Origin: Rubneribacter badeniensis
GTDB lineage: Bacteria; Actinomycetota; Coriobacteriia; Coriobacteriales; Eggerthellaceae
DNA length: 54,089 nucleotides
NCBI RefSeq assembly: GCF_002899695.1
Contig: NZ_PPEL01000010.1
Coordinates: 1-54,089 of the forward strand
Direction: 5' to 3'
Positions 15,870 through 24,823 of this stretch are shown in pieces (position 1 is the stretch's first letter; every line of letters starts with the position of its first letter). The translations under genes and the position numbers were made by a program. A model generated the notes under the pieces. It was not told the DNA's origin. It ran no database searches and saw only the letters and a program-made list of their open reading frames with translations.

Positions 15870-17549
15870 ATGGATACGTTGTTCACAGACATGGAGAACG
15901 AGCGGAAGTCGGAGGTGGCGCCGCTCGCCGTGCGGATGCGTCCGCGCTCGCTCGAGGAGGTCGTCGGCCAAAAGGAGGCGGTCGGCCCCGGTAGCTGGCT
16001 GCGCGCCGCCATCGAGCAGGACCGGTTGAGCTCGGTCATCTTGTTCGGTCCGGCGGGCACGGGGAAGACCTCGCTCGCGCACGTCATCGCCGAAAGCACG
16101 AAAGCCGCGTTCGTGGAGGTGTCGGCTATCGGCGGCACGGTGTCCGACCTGCGGCGTGAGATCGACGCGGCCGAAAAGCGCCTGACGGGGTTCGGGCTGC
16201 GCACCATCCTGTTCGTCGACGAGATCCACCGCTTCAACCGCAGCCAGCAGGACGCGCTTTTGCATGCGGTGGAGGATCGCGTGCTCGTGCTGGTGGGCGC
16301 CACGACGGAGAATCCGTTCTTCGAGGTGAATTCGGCCCTCATCAGCCGCTCGCGCGTGGTGGAGCTGCACGGGCTCTCGGATGCGGACATCTCGCTTCTC
16401 ATCGACCGCGCGCTCGACGACGCGCGCGGGCTGGATGGCCGCTACGCGCTCGACGACAAGGCGCGCGACGCCATCGTGCTTCTGGCCGGGGGCGACGGCC
16501 GCGGCGCGCTCACCACGCTGGAGTTGGCGGCCGGCATGGTCGAACCTGGCACGCGCTCGAAGCCCGCGTGCATATCCGAGGAGGCCGTGCGCGCCGCCAC
16601 GCCGCACCGCAACCTGCCCTACGACAAGAACAAGGATATGCACTACGACGTGATATCGGCGTTCATCAAGTCGATGCGCGGCAGCGACCCGGACGCGGCG
16701 CTGTACTGGCTGGCCCGCATGATCGACGGGGGCGAGGATCCGAAGTTCATCGCGCGGCGGATGTTCATCGCCGCGTCGGAGGATATCGGCAACGCCGACC
16801 CGCAAGCGCTGCTCGTGGCCGAGGCGGCGTTCAAGTCGGCCGAGGTCATCGGCTATCCCGAATGCCGCATCAACCTCGCGCAGGCCGCCATCTACCTCGC
16901 GCTCGCGCCGAAGAGCAACGCGGCGGAGGCTGGCATCGACGCCGCGCTGGCCGAGGTACGCCACGGCCCTGCGCGCAAGGTGCCCGACCATCTGCGTGAT
17001 CGGCACCGCCCCGGCTCGGAGAACTATGGGAAGTACAAGTACCCTCACAGCTACCCCGGCGGCTGGGTGGAGCAGCGCTATTTGCCCGAGGGCTTGGAGC
17101 GCGGCTGCTTCTACCATCCCAGCGAGCGCGGTTGGGAGGCCTACCGAGCCGACGCGGCGGCCCGTGATCGCGCCGACATGGCGGCGACGGCGGGTGCCCG
17201 GACGGGGCGCGCACATTCGAACGGGGCGCCAGCATCGGATGCGAAGCCGCGCGGGATGGCGAGCGCGGCGTCGGGCCCGCGAACGTCGAAGGCCGCGAAC
17301 GTGCCGGCGCGCGACAGGGCGGCGGGACGCCGGGCTGATGCGCCGGTGTCCGCGCGCCCGCGCGAGGTTGCAGACGCGGCGTCGGGCTCGAGCACGAGCG
17401 GGGCGGCATCCGCGCCTGGACGCGATGGCGGCAAGGCGGTGGGGCGCCGGCGCGCGCATGCGACATCCTGCCGCCCCGCGGACGGCGAGCCCGCCTCCGG
17501 CGGCAAAGCGGAAGGGGATCGTGAAAACCCCATGTCGCAAGGAAGGTAA
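15870..17549 (+). CDS. rarA: replication-associated recombination ATPase RarA
   Basis: AAA+ ATPase of the RarA/MgsA/WRNIP1 family that acts at stalled replication forks; 559 residues. Walker A is GPAGTGKT (60-67), Walker B is LFVDEIH (D117, E118), and the sensor region reads GATTENPFFEVN, followed by the tetramerisation and MgsA C-terminal domains (KDMHYDVISAFIKSMRGSDPD onward, HSYPGGWVEQRYLP). The core ends near residue 425. The last 130 residues are an Ala/Arg/Gly/Ser-rich disordered tail not usual in the family. It heads the conserved actinobacterial block leading to alaS. Confidence 0.95.
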   Translation: MDTLFTDMENERKSEVAPLAVRMRPRSLEEVVGQKEAVGPGSWLRAAIEQDRLSSVILFGPAGTGKTSLAHVIAESTKAAFVEVSAIGGTVSDLRREIDAAEKRLTGFGLRTILFVDEIHRFNRSQQDALLHAVEDRVLVLVGATTENPFFEVNSALISRSRVVELHGLSDADISLLIDRALDDARGLDGRYALDDKARDAIVLLAGGDGRGALTTLELAAGMVEPGTRSKPACISEEAVRAATPHRNLPYDKNKDMHYDVISAFIKSMRGSDPDAALYWLARMIDGGEDPKFIARRMFIAASEDIGNADPQALLVAEAAFKSAEVIGYPECRINLAQAAIYLALAPKSNAAEAGIDAALAEVRHGPARKVPDHLRDRHRPGSENYGKYKYPHSYPGGWVEQRYLPEGLERGCFYHPSERGWEAYRADAAARDRADMAATAGARTGRAHSNGAPASDAKPRGMASAASGPRTSKAANVPARDRAAGRRADAPVSARPREVADAASGSSTSGAASAPGRDGGKAVGRRRAHATSCRPADGEPASGGKAEGDRENPMSQGR

Positions 17550-17653
17550 CCGATTTCAAACTCCTGTGGAAGCAGGGTGAAAACGAACGTCGACCCCTAT
17601 AGAATCAAAACGTGGTCGTGCTATAGTGATTGTTTCGGGATACAGGAGGCGCA

Positions 17654-18334
17654 ATGGATATCAGCGAAGTTCTCGGCGTGGCATTGCCGGTGGTGTACGT
17701 CGTCGTCGGCGTGGCTTTGGTCTGGCTTGCCATCGAGCTTGTCATGACGGTGCGCAAGGCCCGCAAGACGGTGGACGACCTGCAGAAGCGGGTGGAGCCG
17801 ACGCTGGCCAGCGTCGAGCGCATCACGGCTTCGCTCGAACCCGCAGCGTCGAAGGTCGATCCGCTCGTCGACCGCGTGTCGCTTACGGTGGACGCCGCGA
17901 ACCTCGAGATCATGCGGGTCGACCAGATCCTCGAGGACGTGGGCGGGATCACCGATTCCGTGTCGTCGACCGTCGAGGCCGTCGATTCGGTGACAAGCGC
18001 CCCTCTGGAGCTGGTGAACAGCGTGACGTCGCGCGTACGCAACGCCTTCAAGCAGCGCCGCGCCAGCGACGAGTCCGTCGCCTTGGGTCAGGCGAGGGCC
18101 GAGCGCGACGAGGCGGCAGACAGCGAAGAGCCCGCCAGTCGTCCTGCGTCCGCGCGCGTGGAGGAAGTCCCCGCCAAGCCTGCTTCCGCTCCTGTGCCCG
18201 CGTGCGTCCCCGAGGCCGCGCCCGTGCGCGCCCCTGAGGACGTGCCCGCGCCCGACGCTCCCGAGGAGGCTCCGGCTCCTGACGCCTCTGCCCCGGGCTA
18301 TTTCACGTACGGCGGCACGACCCCTTCGGCTTAG
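17654..18334 (+). CDS. DUF948 family membrane-anchored protein
   Basis: 226-residue protein with one N-terminal membrane segment (VALPVVYVVVGVALVWLAIEL), a helical coiled domain of the DUF948 type (VRKARKTVDDLQKRVEPTL, repeated V-D-V-type heptads) and a Pro/Ala/Glu-rich C-terminal tail of about 75 residues. AGGAGG lies six bases before the ATG, and TATAGT at 17623 may be its -10. A DUF948 gene between rarA and alaS is conserved in actinobacteria. Its function is unknown; family members are thought to be general-stress or envelope proteins. Confidence 0.8.
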   Translation: MDISEVLGVALPVVYVVVGVALVWLAIELVMTVRKARKTVDDLQKRVEPTLASVERITASLEPAASKVDPLVDRVSLTVDAANLEIMRVDQILEDVGGITDSVSSTVEAVDSVTSAPLELVNSVTSRVRNAFKQRRASDESVALGQARAERDEAADSEEPASRPASARVEEVPAKPASAPVPACVPEAAPVRAPEDVPAPDAPEEAPAPDASAPGYFTYGGTTPSA

Positions 18335-18346
18335 CGGGGCGTTTTC

Positions 18347-19636
18347 GTGGAGAGCACCCGATCCGAATCCGACAGAACCGAGAGGGCGAAGCGCGGCTTT
18401 CTGACCGTTTGGACCATCGTGGGCGCCATTTTGCTCACCGGCGTCCTCGTGTACCTCTTCAACATCCTCAGCGTGCCGGTGGGCATCGTCATCTGGACGG
18501 TCGTCATCGTGTTCTGCTTGCGCGGCCCCGTGAACAAGCTCGAGAAGCTCGGGGTTCCGCGCGTGGTGGGCACCGCCCTCGCCTACGTCCTCATGTTCGC
18601 CGTGCTCGCGCTCGTCGGGCTGCTGCTGTTCTCTCCGGTGTTCGGCGCGGGAGATCAGTTCACGAACCTCATCGAGAGCATCCCCGGCTACGTGCAAACC
18701 ATCGTCGGCTGGGGCAACGACCTCTACGCGCGCTATGCCGACGTGCTGTCAAACAGCACGGTGCAGGAGTACCTTTCCCAAGCCCTCAAGGCGCTGGGGG
18801 ATTGGGCCTCGTCGTTCGTGCGCGACGGCACCACGGGCGTTGTGGCCATCGGCGCGGGCGTGGTGAACAGCTTCGTGGCCATCGGCTTCGCGCTCGTCGT
18901 GGCGTTTTGGATGCTCATGGAGCTGCCCGCGCTCGGCCCCGAATGCAAGCGCCTCGTCGGCCCGAAGCGGGCTGACGACTTGGAAATGCTCCACGTCACG
19001 TTCACGCGCGTGATGGGCGGCTACATCAAGGGCACGCTTTTGCAGTGCGCCATCATCGGCATCGGCTGCGGCGTGCTGTTCGCCCTCGTCGGCGTGCCGA
19101 ACTACGCGGCGCTCGGCGGCATCGCCGGACTGCTCAACATCGTCCCCATCGTGGGCCCGTGGCTCGGCGGCGCGCTTGCGGCCATTGTGGGCGTGTTCGT
19201 AAGCCCTTGGGTCGCTGTGATCGCGCTTCTCGGCACCATCGCCATCCAGCAGGTGGTCTACACGTTCGTTTCGCCGAAGATCATGGCGAGCTCGGTGGAC
19301 GTGCATCCTGCGCTCACTCTTATCGCCTTGATGGCGGGGTCGGCCATCGGCGGTGCGATGAACGGCTTCATGGGCTCGCTTGTGGGCATGCTCGCATCCA
19401 TTCCGGCTGTCGCCGTCGCGAAGGCCGTTTTCGTGTATTATTTCGAGAAGCGCACGGGCCGGCAGCTCGTGAGCCAAGACGGAGTGTTCTTCCAGGGAAC
19501 TCCGTCCGCGGGTGACAAGGTCGACCCCATCGCCGACGCGACGTCGCCGCACCCCGACATCTCGGCCGCCTTCGAACGCGTCGGGCAGCGTCGGGCCGAG
19601 GCCGACGAGAAGGCGCGTCATCGTCGAGGGCGCTAA
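18347..19636 (+). CDS. AI-2E family transporter (PerM-like permease)
   Basis: 429-residue polytopic membrane protein with seven or eight hydrophobic segments, starting with TVWTIVGAILLTGVLVYLF at about 24-42. Family landmarks are GGYIKGTLLQCAIIGIGCG and, after it, IVPIVGPWLGGALAAIVG. The GTG start lies 12 bases after the DUF948 stop, so the two genes are cotranscribed. The C-terminal 55 residues are hydrophilic. Some members of this broad family export small molecules or act as Na+/H+ antiporters; the substrate here cannot be stated. Confidence 0.88.
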   Translation: MESTRSESDRTERAKRGFLTVWTIVGAILLTGVLVYLFNILSVPVGIVIWTVVIVFCLRGPVNKLEKLGVPRVVGTALAYVLMFAVLALVGLLLFSPVFGAGDQFTNLIESIPGYVQTIVGWGNDLYARYADVLSNSTVQEYLSQALKALGDWASSFVRDGTTGVVAIGAGVVNSFVAIGFALVVAFWMLMELPALGPECKRLVGPKRADDLEMLHVTFTRVMGGYIKGTLLQCAIIGIGCGVLFALVGVPNYAALGGIAGLLNIVPIVGPWLGGALAAIVGVFVSPWVAVIALLGTIAIQQVVYTFVSPKIMASSVDVHPALTLIALMAGSAIGGAMNGFMGSLVGMLASIPAVAVAKAVFVYYFEKRTGRQLVSQDGVFFQGTPSAGDKVDPIADATSPHPDISAAFERVGQRRAEADEKARHRRGR

Positions 19637-19739
19637 GGGCGCTGCGGGCGCTCGTGCCATAGCGTGAGCGATGGGCGGTGCCAACAGAGGGAACAGCGGG
19701 TCGCGCGGCGGCCCCCGAGGAGACGGAAAGAAAGCGAAC

Positions 19740-22376
19740 ATGGAATATATGACCAGTGCGGAGATCCGCGAGAAGTACCTGAGCTTCTTCGAGGAGAAGG
19801 GCTGCAAGCGCATGCCCTCGTCCTCCCTCATTCCCGACGACCCGTCGCTTCTGCTCACGAGCGCGGGCATGGTGCAGTTCAAGCCCTACTTCCTGCAGCA
19901 GAAGCACCTCGAGGCGCCCTACATCGGCACCACCACGGTGCAGAAGTGCGTGCGCACGAACGACATCGACATCATCGGCACGACGGGCCGCCACTTAAGC
20001 TTCTTCGAAATGCTCGGCAACTTCAGCTTCGGCGAGTACTTCAAGGAGGAGATGTGCGCGTGGGCGTACGAGTTCTCCACCGAGGTGCTGGGGCTTCCGG
20101 CCGAGCGGCTGTACTTCACCGTGTTCGAGGACGACGACGAGACGATCGAGATCTGGAAGAAGCTCGGCGTGCCCGACAGCCACATCTCGCGCCTCGGCGA
20201 GGATGACAACTTCTGGCGCGCCGGCCCCACCGGTCCGTGCGGCCCCTGCTCGGAGTTGTACTACGACCAGGGTCCCGAGTTCGGCTGCGGCAGCCCCGAC
20301 TGCGCGCCGGGCTGCGACTGCGACCGCTTCCTCGAATACTGGAACTGCGTGTTCACCCAGTACGACGGGCAGGAGGACGGCACGCTCAAGCCCCTGCCGA
20401 AGAAGAACATCGACACCGGCATGGGCCTCGAGCGCATCGCGGCCATCCTGCAGGGCGTGCAGTCGAACTACGAGACGGACGTGCTGCGCAGCCTCGTGGC
20501 GGTGGGCGAGCGCCTTGCCGGCGTGGAGTACGGCGCCGACAAGGATGCCGACCTGTCCCTGCGCATCATGGCCGACCACAGCCGTGCGGTGACGTTCATG
20601 ATCGCCGACGGCATCCTACCGTCGAACGAGGGCCGCGGCTACGTGCTGCGCCGCCTGCTGCGCCGCGCCGTGATGAAGGGGCACCTGCTGGGCCTCGACA
20701 AGCCGTTCCTCAACGACTACGTGGACGAGATCGTGCGCCTCATGGGGCATGTGTATCCCGAGATCGTGGAGAACCGCGAGCTGGCGCGTCGCGTGATCCT
20801 GTCCGAGGAGGAGCGCTTCGGCGCCACGCTGCGGCAGGGCCGCGCGTTTCTGGACGAGGCGCTGGCCGCCCTTTCCGGCACCACGCTGTCTGGCGAGCAG
20901 GCGTTCGCGCTGCATGACACGTATGGCTTCCCCGTGGAGGTGACCCGCGAGCTGTGCGAGGAGCGCGGCATCGCGGTGGACATGGACGGCTTCGCGCGCT
21001 GCATGGACGAGCAGCGCGAGCGCGCCCGCGCCGCGAACACGAAGGACGCCGAGGCCGCGTGGAGCACCTACGGCGGCGTGCACGCCGAGCTTTTGGAGGA
21101 GCTGGGTCCCACGGCGTTCGTGGGCTACGACAAGCTGGAATCCGAGGCGCGCGTGACGGCCATCGTGAAGGACGGCGCGCGCGTGCAGACGCTTTCCGCG
21201 GGCGAGGCGGGCGAGGTCGTTTTGGACACGACGCCGTTCTATGCCGAGATGGGCGGCGAGGTGGGCGACACCGGCACGCTGCGCTCCGCTGGGGCCGTCG
21301 CCGAAGTGCGCGACACCCAGGCACCCGAGAAGGGCCTTGTGGCGCACAAGGTGGCGATGACGGAAGGCGCGCTTTCCGTGGGCGATGCGGTGACGGCGAC
21401 GGTGGACGCCGAGCGCCGCGCGCGCATCACGCGCAATCACACGGCCACGCATATCCTGCACGCGGCGCTGCGCCAGGTGCTGGGCGACCACGTGAAGCAG
21501 GCGGGCAGCTACGTGGGGCCCGACCGGCTGCGCTTCGACTTCACGCACTTCGAGGCCGTGAGCCCCGAGCAGCTGGCCGAGGTGGAGCGCGTGGCGAACG
21601 AGCACATCATGAAGGCCGTTCCCACCGCCATCTACGAGACGTCGCTTGACGCCGCCCGCGAAGCGGGCGTGACGGCGCTGTTCGGCGAGAAGTACGGCGA
21701 TGTGGTGCGCGTGGTAGAGGCGGGCGACTTCTCGCGCGAGCTGTGCGGCGGCTGCCATGTGGGCAACACGGCCGAGATCGGCTTCGCGAAGATCGTGAGC
21801 GAATCGAGCGTGGGCGCGAACCTGCGCCGCATCGAGGCGGTGACCAGCTACGGCGCGTTGGAGTACGTGAACAGCCGCGAAGCCGAGCTGAAGGCGGCGG
21901 CTGCGACGCTGAAGTGCCGCCCGCTGGAGGTGGCCGACCGTGCGGCGGCGAACCTGAAGGCGTACAAGGATCTGCAGGCCAAGAGCAAGCGCAGCGCGCA
22001 GGTGGCTGCGGGCGACGGCATGGAGGCGCTTCTGGCGGGTGCCGTCACGGCGAAGGCGGGCTATCCCGTCGTCATCGGGCGCATGGGCGAGGCCGACGCG
22101 GGGCAGATGCGCAACGCGTGGGATGTCCTGCGCGCGCGCCTCGGCGCACCCGGCGCGGCGGTGCTCGCGGCGCAGAAGGACGACAAGCCGGTGCTTTTGG
22201 CCGCCGGCGCGCCGGAGGCCGTGGAGGCCGGGTTCGACGCGGGTGCCGTCATCAAGGCCATCGCGCCTTGCGTGAAGGGCGGCGGCGGCGGCAAGCCCGC
22301 GATGGCGCAGGCCGGCGGCAAGGACGCCGCAGGCATCGACGCCGCGCTCGACGCGGCGCGGGAGATGCTGCTATAA
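19740..22376 (+). CDS. alaS: alanyl-tRNA synthetase
   Basis: Cytoplasmic class II synthetase that charges and proofreads tRNA-Ala; 878 residues, the family's normal size. Catalytic motifs include TSAGMVQFKPYF, GRHLSFFEMLGNFSFGEYF and GMGLERI. The editing site has NHTATHILHAAL with a later CGGCHV, and the C-Ala domain ends with a GGGGGKP motif. The ATG at 19740 is chosen over one at 19749 because it sits better behind the GAGGAGACGGAAAG purine tract. It lies between the AI-2E permease and ruvX, as expected for actinobacteria. No T-box leader is visible. Confidence 0.97.
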   Translation: MEYMTSAEIREKYLSFFEEKGCKRMPSSSLIPDDPSLLLTSAGMVQFKPYFLQQKHLEAPYIGTTTVQKCVRTNDIDIIGTTGRHLSFFEMLGNFSFGEYFKEEMCAWAYEFSTEVLGLPAERLYFTVFEDDDETIEIWKKLGVPDSHISRLGEDDNFWRAGPTGPCGPCSELYYDQGPEFGCGSPDCAPGCDCDRFLEYWNCVFTQYDGQEDGTLKPLPKKNIDTGMGLERIAAILQGVQSNYETDVLRSLVAVGERLAGVEYGADKDADLSLRIMADHSRAVTFMIADGILPSNEGRGYVLRRLLRRAVMKGHLLGLDKPFLNDYVDEIVRLMGHVYPEIVENRELARRVILSEEERFGATLRQGRAFLDEALAALSGTTLSGEQAFALHDTYGFPVEVTRELCEERGIAVDMDGFARCMDEQRERARAANTKDAEAAWSTYGGVHAELLEELGPTAFVGYDKLESEARVTAIVKDGARVQTLSAGEAGEVVLDTTPFYAEMGGEVGDTGTLRSAGAVAEVRDTQAPEKGLVAHKVAMTEGALSVGDAVTATVDAERRARITRNHTATHILHAALRQVLGDHVKQAGSYVGPDRLRFDFTHFEAVSPEQLAEVERVANEHIMKAVPTAIYETSLDAAREAGVTALFGEKYGDVVRVVEAGDFSRELCGGCHVGNTAEIGFAKIVSESSVGANLRRIEAVTSYGALEYVNSREAELKAAAATLKCRPLEVADRAAANLKAYKDLQAKSKRSAQVAAGDGMEALLAGAVTAKAGYPVVIGRMGEADAGQMRNAWDVLRARLGAPGAAVLAAQKDDKPVLLAAGAPEAVEAGFDAGAVIKAIAPCVKGGGGGKPAMAQAGGKDAAGIDAALDAAREMLL

Positions 22377-22379
22377 GTT

Positions 22380-22583
22380 CCGCCGTTCTGCCGAACGGCG
22401 GACCGGTCGACGCTGCGAGGCTCCGATGCGCCCCGCCTCGCCCCTTTTCCGCTTACCCTTGCGCGCCCCGCGCAGGCGAGCTGCGCGGGGCGCGCCCGCT
22501 CGGGCGCATGGTGGGGGAGCGAACAAGCCACTGGCTTGTTCGCCAGCCGCGGAACGGGGCGATGCGGGGCGCATCGGCGCCTC
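22380..22583. repeat. four-stem structured intergenic element between alaS and ruvX
   Basis: Just after alaS lies the hairpin CCGCCGTTC-TGCC-GAACGGCGG (22380-22401). Next, a 20-base inverted repeat with one mismatch (22417-22436 with 22564-22583) encloses two perfect hairpins: 14 bases, GCGCGCCCCGCGCA (22461-22474 with 22482-22495), and 11 bases, GCGAACAAGCC (22519-22529 with 22533-22543). None is followed by a T-run. The whole would fold as an outer stem with two arms. Confidence 0.85.
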
Positions 22584-22624
22584 TCGCTGATGTTTGACGG
22601 AAAAGTGAGGGAGATAAAGTAGGA

Positions 22625-23047
22625 ATGCGCATTCTCGCGCTCGACATAGGACAGGCGCGCGTGGGCATCGCGGTGAGCGATCCGGGGGAGCGGGTGGCCT
22701 CGCCGGTGTGCGTGCTGCCAGCCTCGGAGGTGCTTGGCAACGCGAAGCCGTTTCGACGTGTGCTGGAGGATTGGGAGCCGGAGCTTTTGCTATGCGGCTT
22801 GCCGTACACGATGGCGGGCGAGGAGGGCCCTCAAGCCGCGCGCATACGGGCGGTGGCGCAGAAGATATCCGCTGCCTGCGGCCTTCCGTGCGAGTTTGCG
22901 GACGAGCGTTTGAGCTCGCGGGAGGCCAAACGGAGTTTGCGTGAAAAGGGCCTGAGCGAAAGGGAGATGCGGGGCAAAATCGATATGATAGCCGCGAGTT
23001 TGTTTTTGCAGGCGTGGCTCGACGCGCGCCGCGAGCGGGAGGAATGA
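22625..23047 (+). CDS. ruvX: Holliday junction resolvase-like protein (YqgF/RuvX)
   Basis: 140-residue RNase H-like nuclease of the YqgF family, implicated in pre-16S rRNA processing and possibly junction resolution. The first acidic residue lies in LALDIGQARVGIAVSD, the family signature; then LLLCGLPYTMAG, FADERLSSREA and KIDMIAASLFLQAWLD near the end supply the other acidic residues. It follows alaS after a 248-base structured gap and precedes mltG by nine bases, the standard actinobacterial order. Confidence 0.94.
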   Translation: MRILALDIGQARVGIAVSDPGERVASPVCVLPASEVLGNAKPFRRVLEDWEPELLLCGLPYTMAGEEGPQAARIRAVAQKISAACGLPCEFADERLSSREAKRSLREKGLSEREMRGKIDMIAASLFLQAWLDARREREE

Positions 23048-23056
23048 AGGAAGCCT

Positions 23057-24208
23057 ATGCCCTCACGGAGAAAGCAGGTCACGTATTCGCAGCGGCCGAA
23101 CCATGCGGCGCGCTCCGCTCATGCGCGCGGCGAGCGCCAGTTCCGCACGTACGACACGAGCTACATCCGTCCGAAACAGAGCAAAGCTCCCATCATCGTG
23201 TCCATCGTGCTTCTCGTCGTGGTGCTCGGCGGCCTTGCGTGGGGAGGGGTCACGCTGTTCAACAGCTGCTCCGGTCCGGCGGTCGAGCTGCTTGGCGAGG
23301 GCGAGGAGGCCACGGTCGAGGTGGCCGAAGGGGCGGGCGCGCAGGCCATCGGCCAGCAGCTCGTCGAGAAGCGCCTCGTGGCCAGCGCGTCGGAATTCAC
23401 GCGCCGCGTGAACGACCTGGGTGTGGACAGCCAGCTCAAGCCCGGCACCTACACGTTCGCGGGCGGCACGGGCCTCGACGGCATCATCCGTGCGCTTCAG
23501 GCCGGTCCGGAGACGAACGCGCTCACCATCCCCGAAGGCTACCGGCTCTGGGAGATCGCCGATGCCGTGGCCGACCACACCGAGGGCCGCATCTCGGCTG
23601 AGGACTTCTCCGCAGCTGCTTCCGATGCGAGCGCCTACGCGGGCGACTACGCCTTCCTCGAAAGCGCGGGGTCGAACAGCCTCGAGGGCTTTTTGTTCCC
23701 CAAAACCTACGACATCGCCGACGACGCCACGGCCGATTCCGTGATCCGCGCGATGCTCGACCAGTTCCAGGCCGAGACGGCATCCCTCGATTGGTCGTAT
23801 GCCGAAAGCCAGGGGCTCAGCATCTACGACGCCGTGAACCTCGCCTCTATCGTGGAGAAAGAGGCGAGCGGGAACGAGCTGATCCGCGCGCAGGTGGCAG
23901 CCGTGTTCTACAACCGTTTGGCAACCGATGACTATCCGAGCTACGGCTACCTGCAAAGCGACGCCACGACCGCCTACGAGCTGCGTCGCGACCCGACCGG
24001 CGACGAGGTGCACGCCGAGACGCCGTACAGCACGTACGCGAACCAGGGTCTGCCGCCCACGCCCATCTGCTCGCCGGGCCTCGACTGCCTGACAGCCGTG
24101 TGCGCGCCCGACCAGGAGGCACTCGGGAAGTACTTCTACTTCTACTTCGAAGGGGAGAACTATTACTTCAGCGAGACGTACGAAGAGCATCAGAGCACGT
24201 TCTCGTAG
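23057..24208 (+). CDS. mltG: endolytic peptidoglycan transglycosylase MltG
   Basis: Membrane-anchored enzyme that cleaves nascent glycan strands and ends their elongation; 383 residues. A basic cytoplasmic N-terminus of about 43 residues precedes a membrane helix at about 44-68. A LysM-like region (about 85-160) leads to the YceG catalytic domain with GFLFPKTYDI, the catalytic-Glu segment ASIVEKEASG (E267/E269), VFYNRLATDDYPSYGYLQSD and TPYSTYANQGLPPTPICSPG. The C-terminus is shorter than usual and contains two Cys in CSPGLDCLTAVC. It lies between ruvX and the YqeG-like gene. Confidence 0.95.
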   Translation: MPSRRKQVTYSQRPNHAARSAHARGERQFRTYDTSYIRPKQSKAPIIVSIVLLVVVLGGLAWGGVTLFNSCSGPAVELLGEGEEATVEVAEGAGAQAIGQQLVEKRLVASASEFTRRVNDLGVDSQLKPGTYTFAGGTGLDGIIRALQAGPETNALTIPEGYRLWEIADAVADHTEGRISAEDFSAAASDASAYAGDYAFLESAGSNSLEGFLFPKTYDIADDATADSVIRAMLDQFQAETASLDWSYAESQGLSIYDAVNLASIVEKEASGNELIRAQVAAVFYNRLATDDYPSYGYLQSDATTAYELRRDPTGDEVHAETPYSTYANQGLPPTPICSPGLDCLTAVCAPDQEALGKYFYFYFEGENYYFSETYEEHQSTFS

Positions 24209-24223
24209 GCGGCGGTTCCCACC

Positions 24224-24823
24224 ATGGCGTTTCTCGAGCCCGATCGTTACTTCGCGCGCTTGTCGCGCATCGACATCGACCGCGATTTGATCGAGCGGGG
24301 CTTTCGCAACGTCCTTCTGGACGTGGACAACACCATCCTCACGCGCGACACGCACGAGGTTCCGCGGGACGTGGGCGTGTGGCTCGCGCGGGCGCGGGAT
24401 GCGGGCATCGCGTTCTGCCTCGTGTCGAACAATTGGCACGAGGGCGTGTATCGGCTGGCCAACCGGTTGTCGCTTCCCATCGTGGCGAAGGCTGTGAAGC
24501 CTTTGCCGCCGGCGTTTCTGGCGGCGCTCGGCAAGATCGGCGCGAAGCGATCCGAGACGGTGGTGGTGGGAGATCAGCTGGTCACCGACGTCATGGGCGC
24601 GCACTTCCTCGGCATGCAGGCGTATTTGCTCGCGCCGCTTGTGGAGCAGGACTTGCCCCACACGCTGCTGCTGCGCAATTTCGAGCGCGTTGTCATGGCG
24701 GGCCGCCAACCGGAGGGCGCAGGGGTTCCGTCGGCTGCGCAGCCGGTGGAGGCCAGCGCCGCCCCGGCAGACCGCGAGGGGGCCGAGGCGTGCGGATCTG
24801 CGAAAACGGAGGGAACCTCATGA
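24224..24823 (+). CDS. YqeG family HAD-type phosphatase
   Basis: 199-residue soluble HAD-superfamily hydrolase of the YqeG type. Motif I is LLDVDNTI (nucleophile Asp), motif II is CLVSNN, Lys lies in KPLPPAFLAAL, and motif IV is VVVGDQLVTDVMGA. Family members run about 170 residues; the extra 40 at the C-terminus (AAQPVEASAAPADREG and onward) are Ala/Glu-rich and look disordered. The substrate is unknown. The stop overlaps the aroE start (ATGA), so the two are coupled. In Firmicutes yqeG also sits next to aroE, which supports the assignment. Confidence 0.88.
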   Translation: MAFLEPDRYFARLSRIDIDRDLIERGFRNVLLDVDNTILTRDTHEVPRDVGVWLARARDAGIAFCLVSNNWHEGVYRLANRLSLPIVAKAVKPLPPAFLAALGKIGAKRSETVVVGDQLVTDVMGAHFLGMQAYLLAPLVEQDLPHTLLLRNFERVVMAGRQPEGAGVPSAAQPVEASAAPADREGAEACGSAKTEGTS

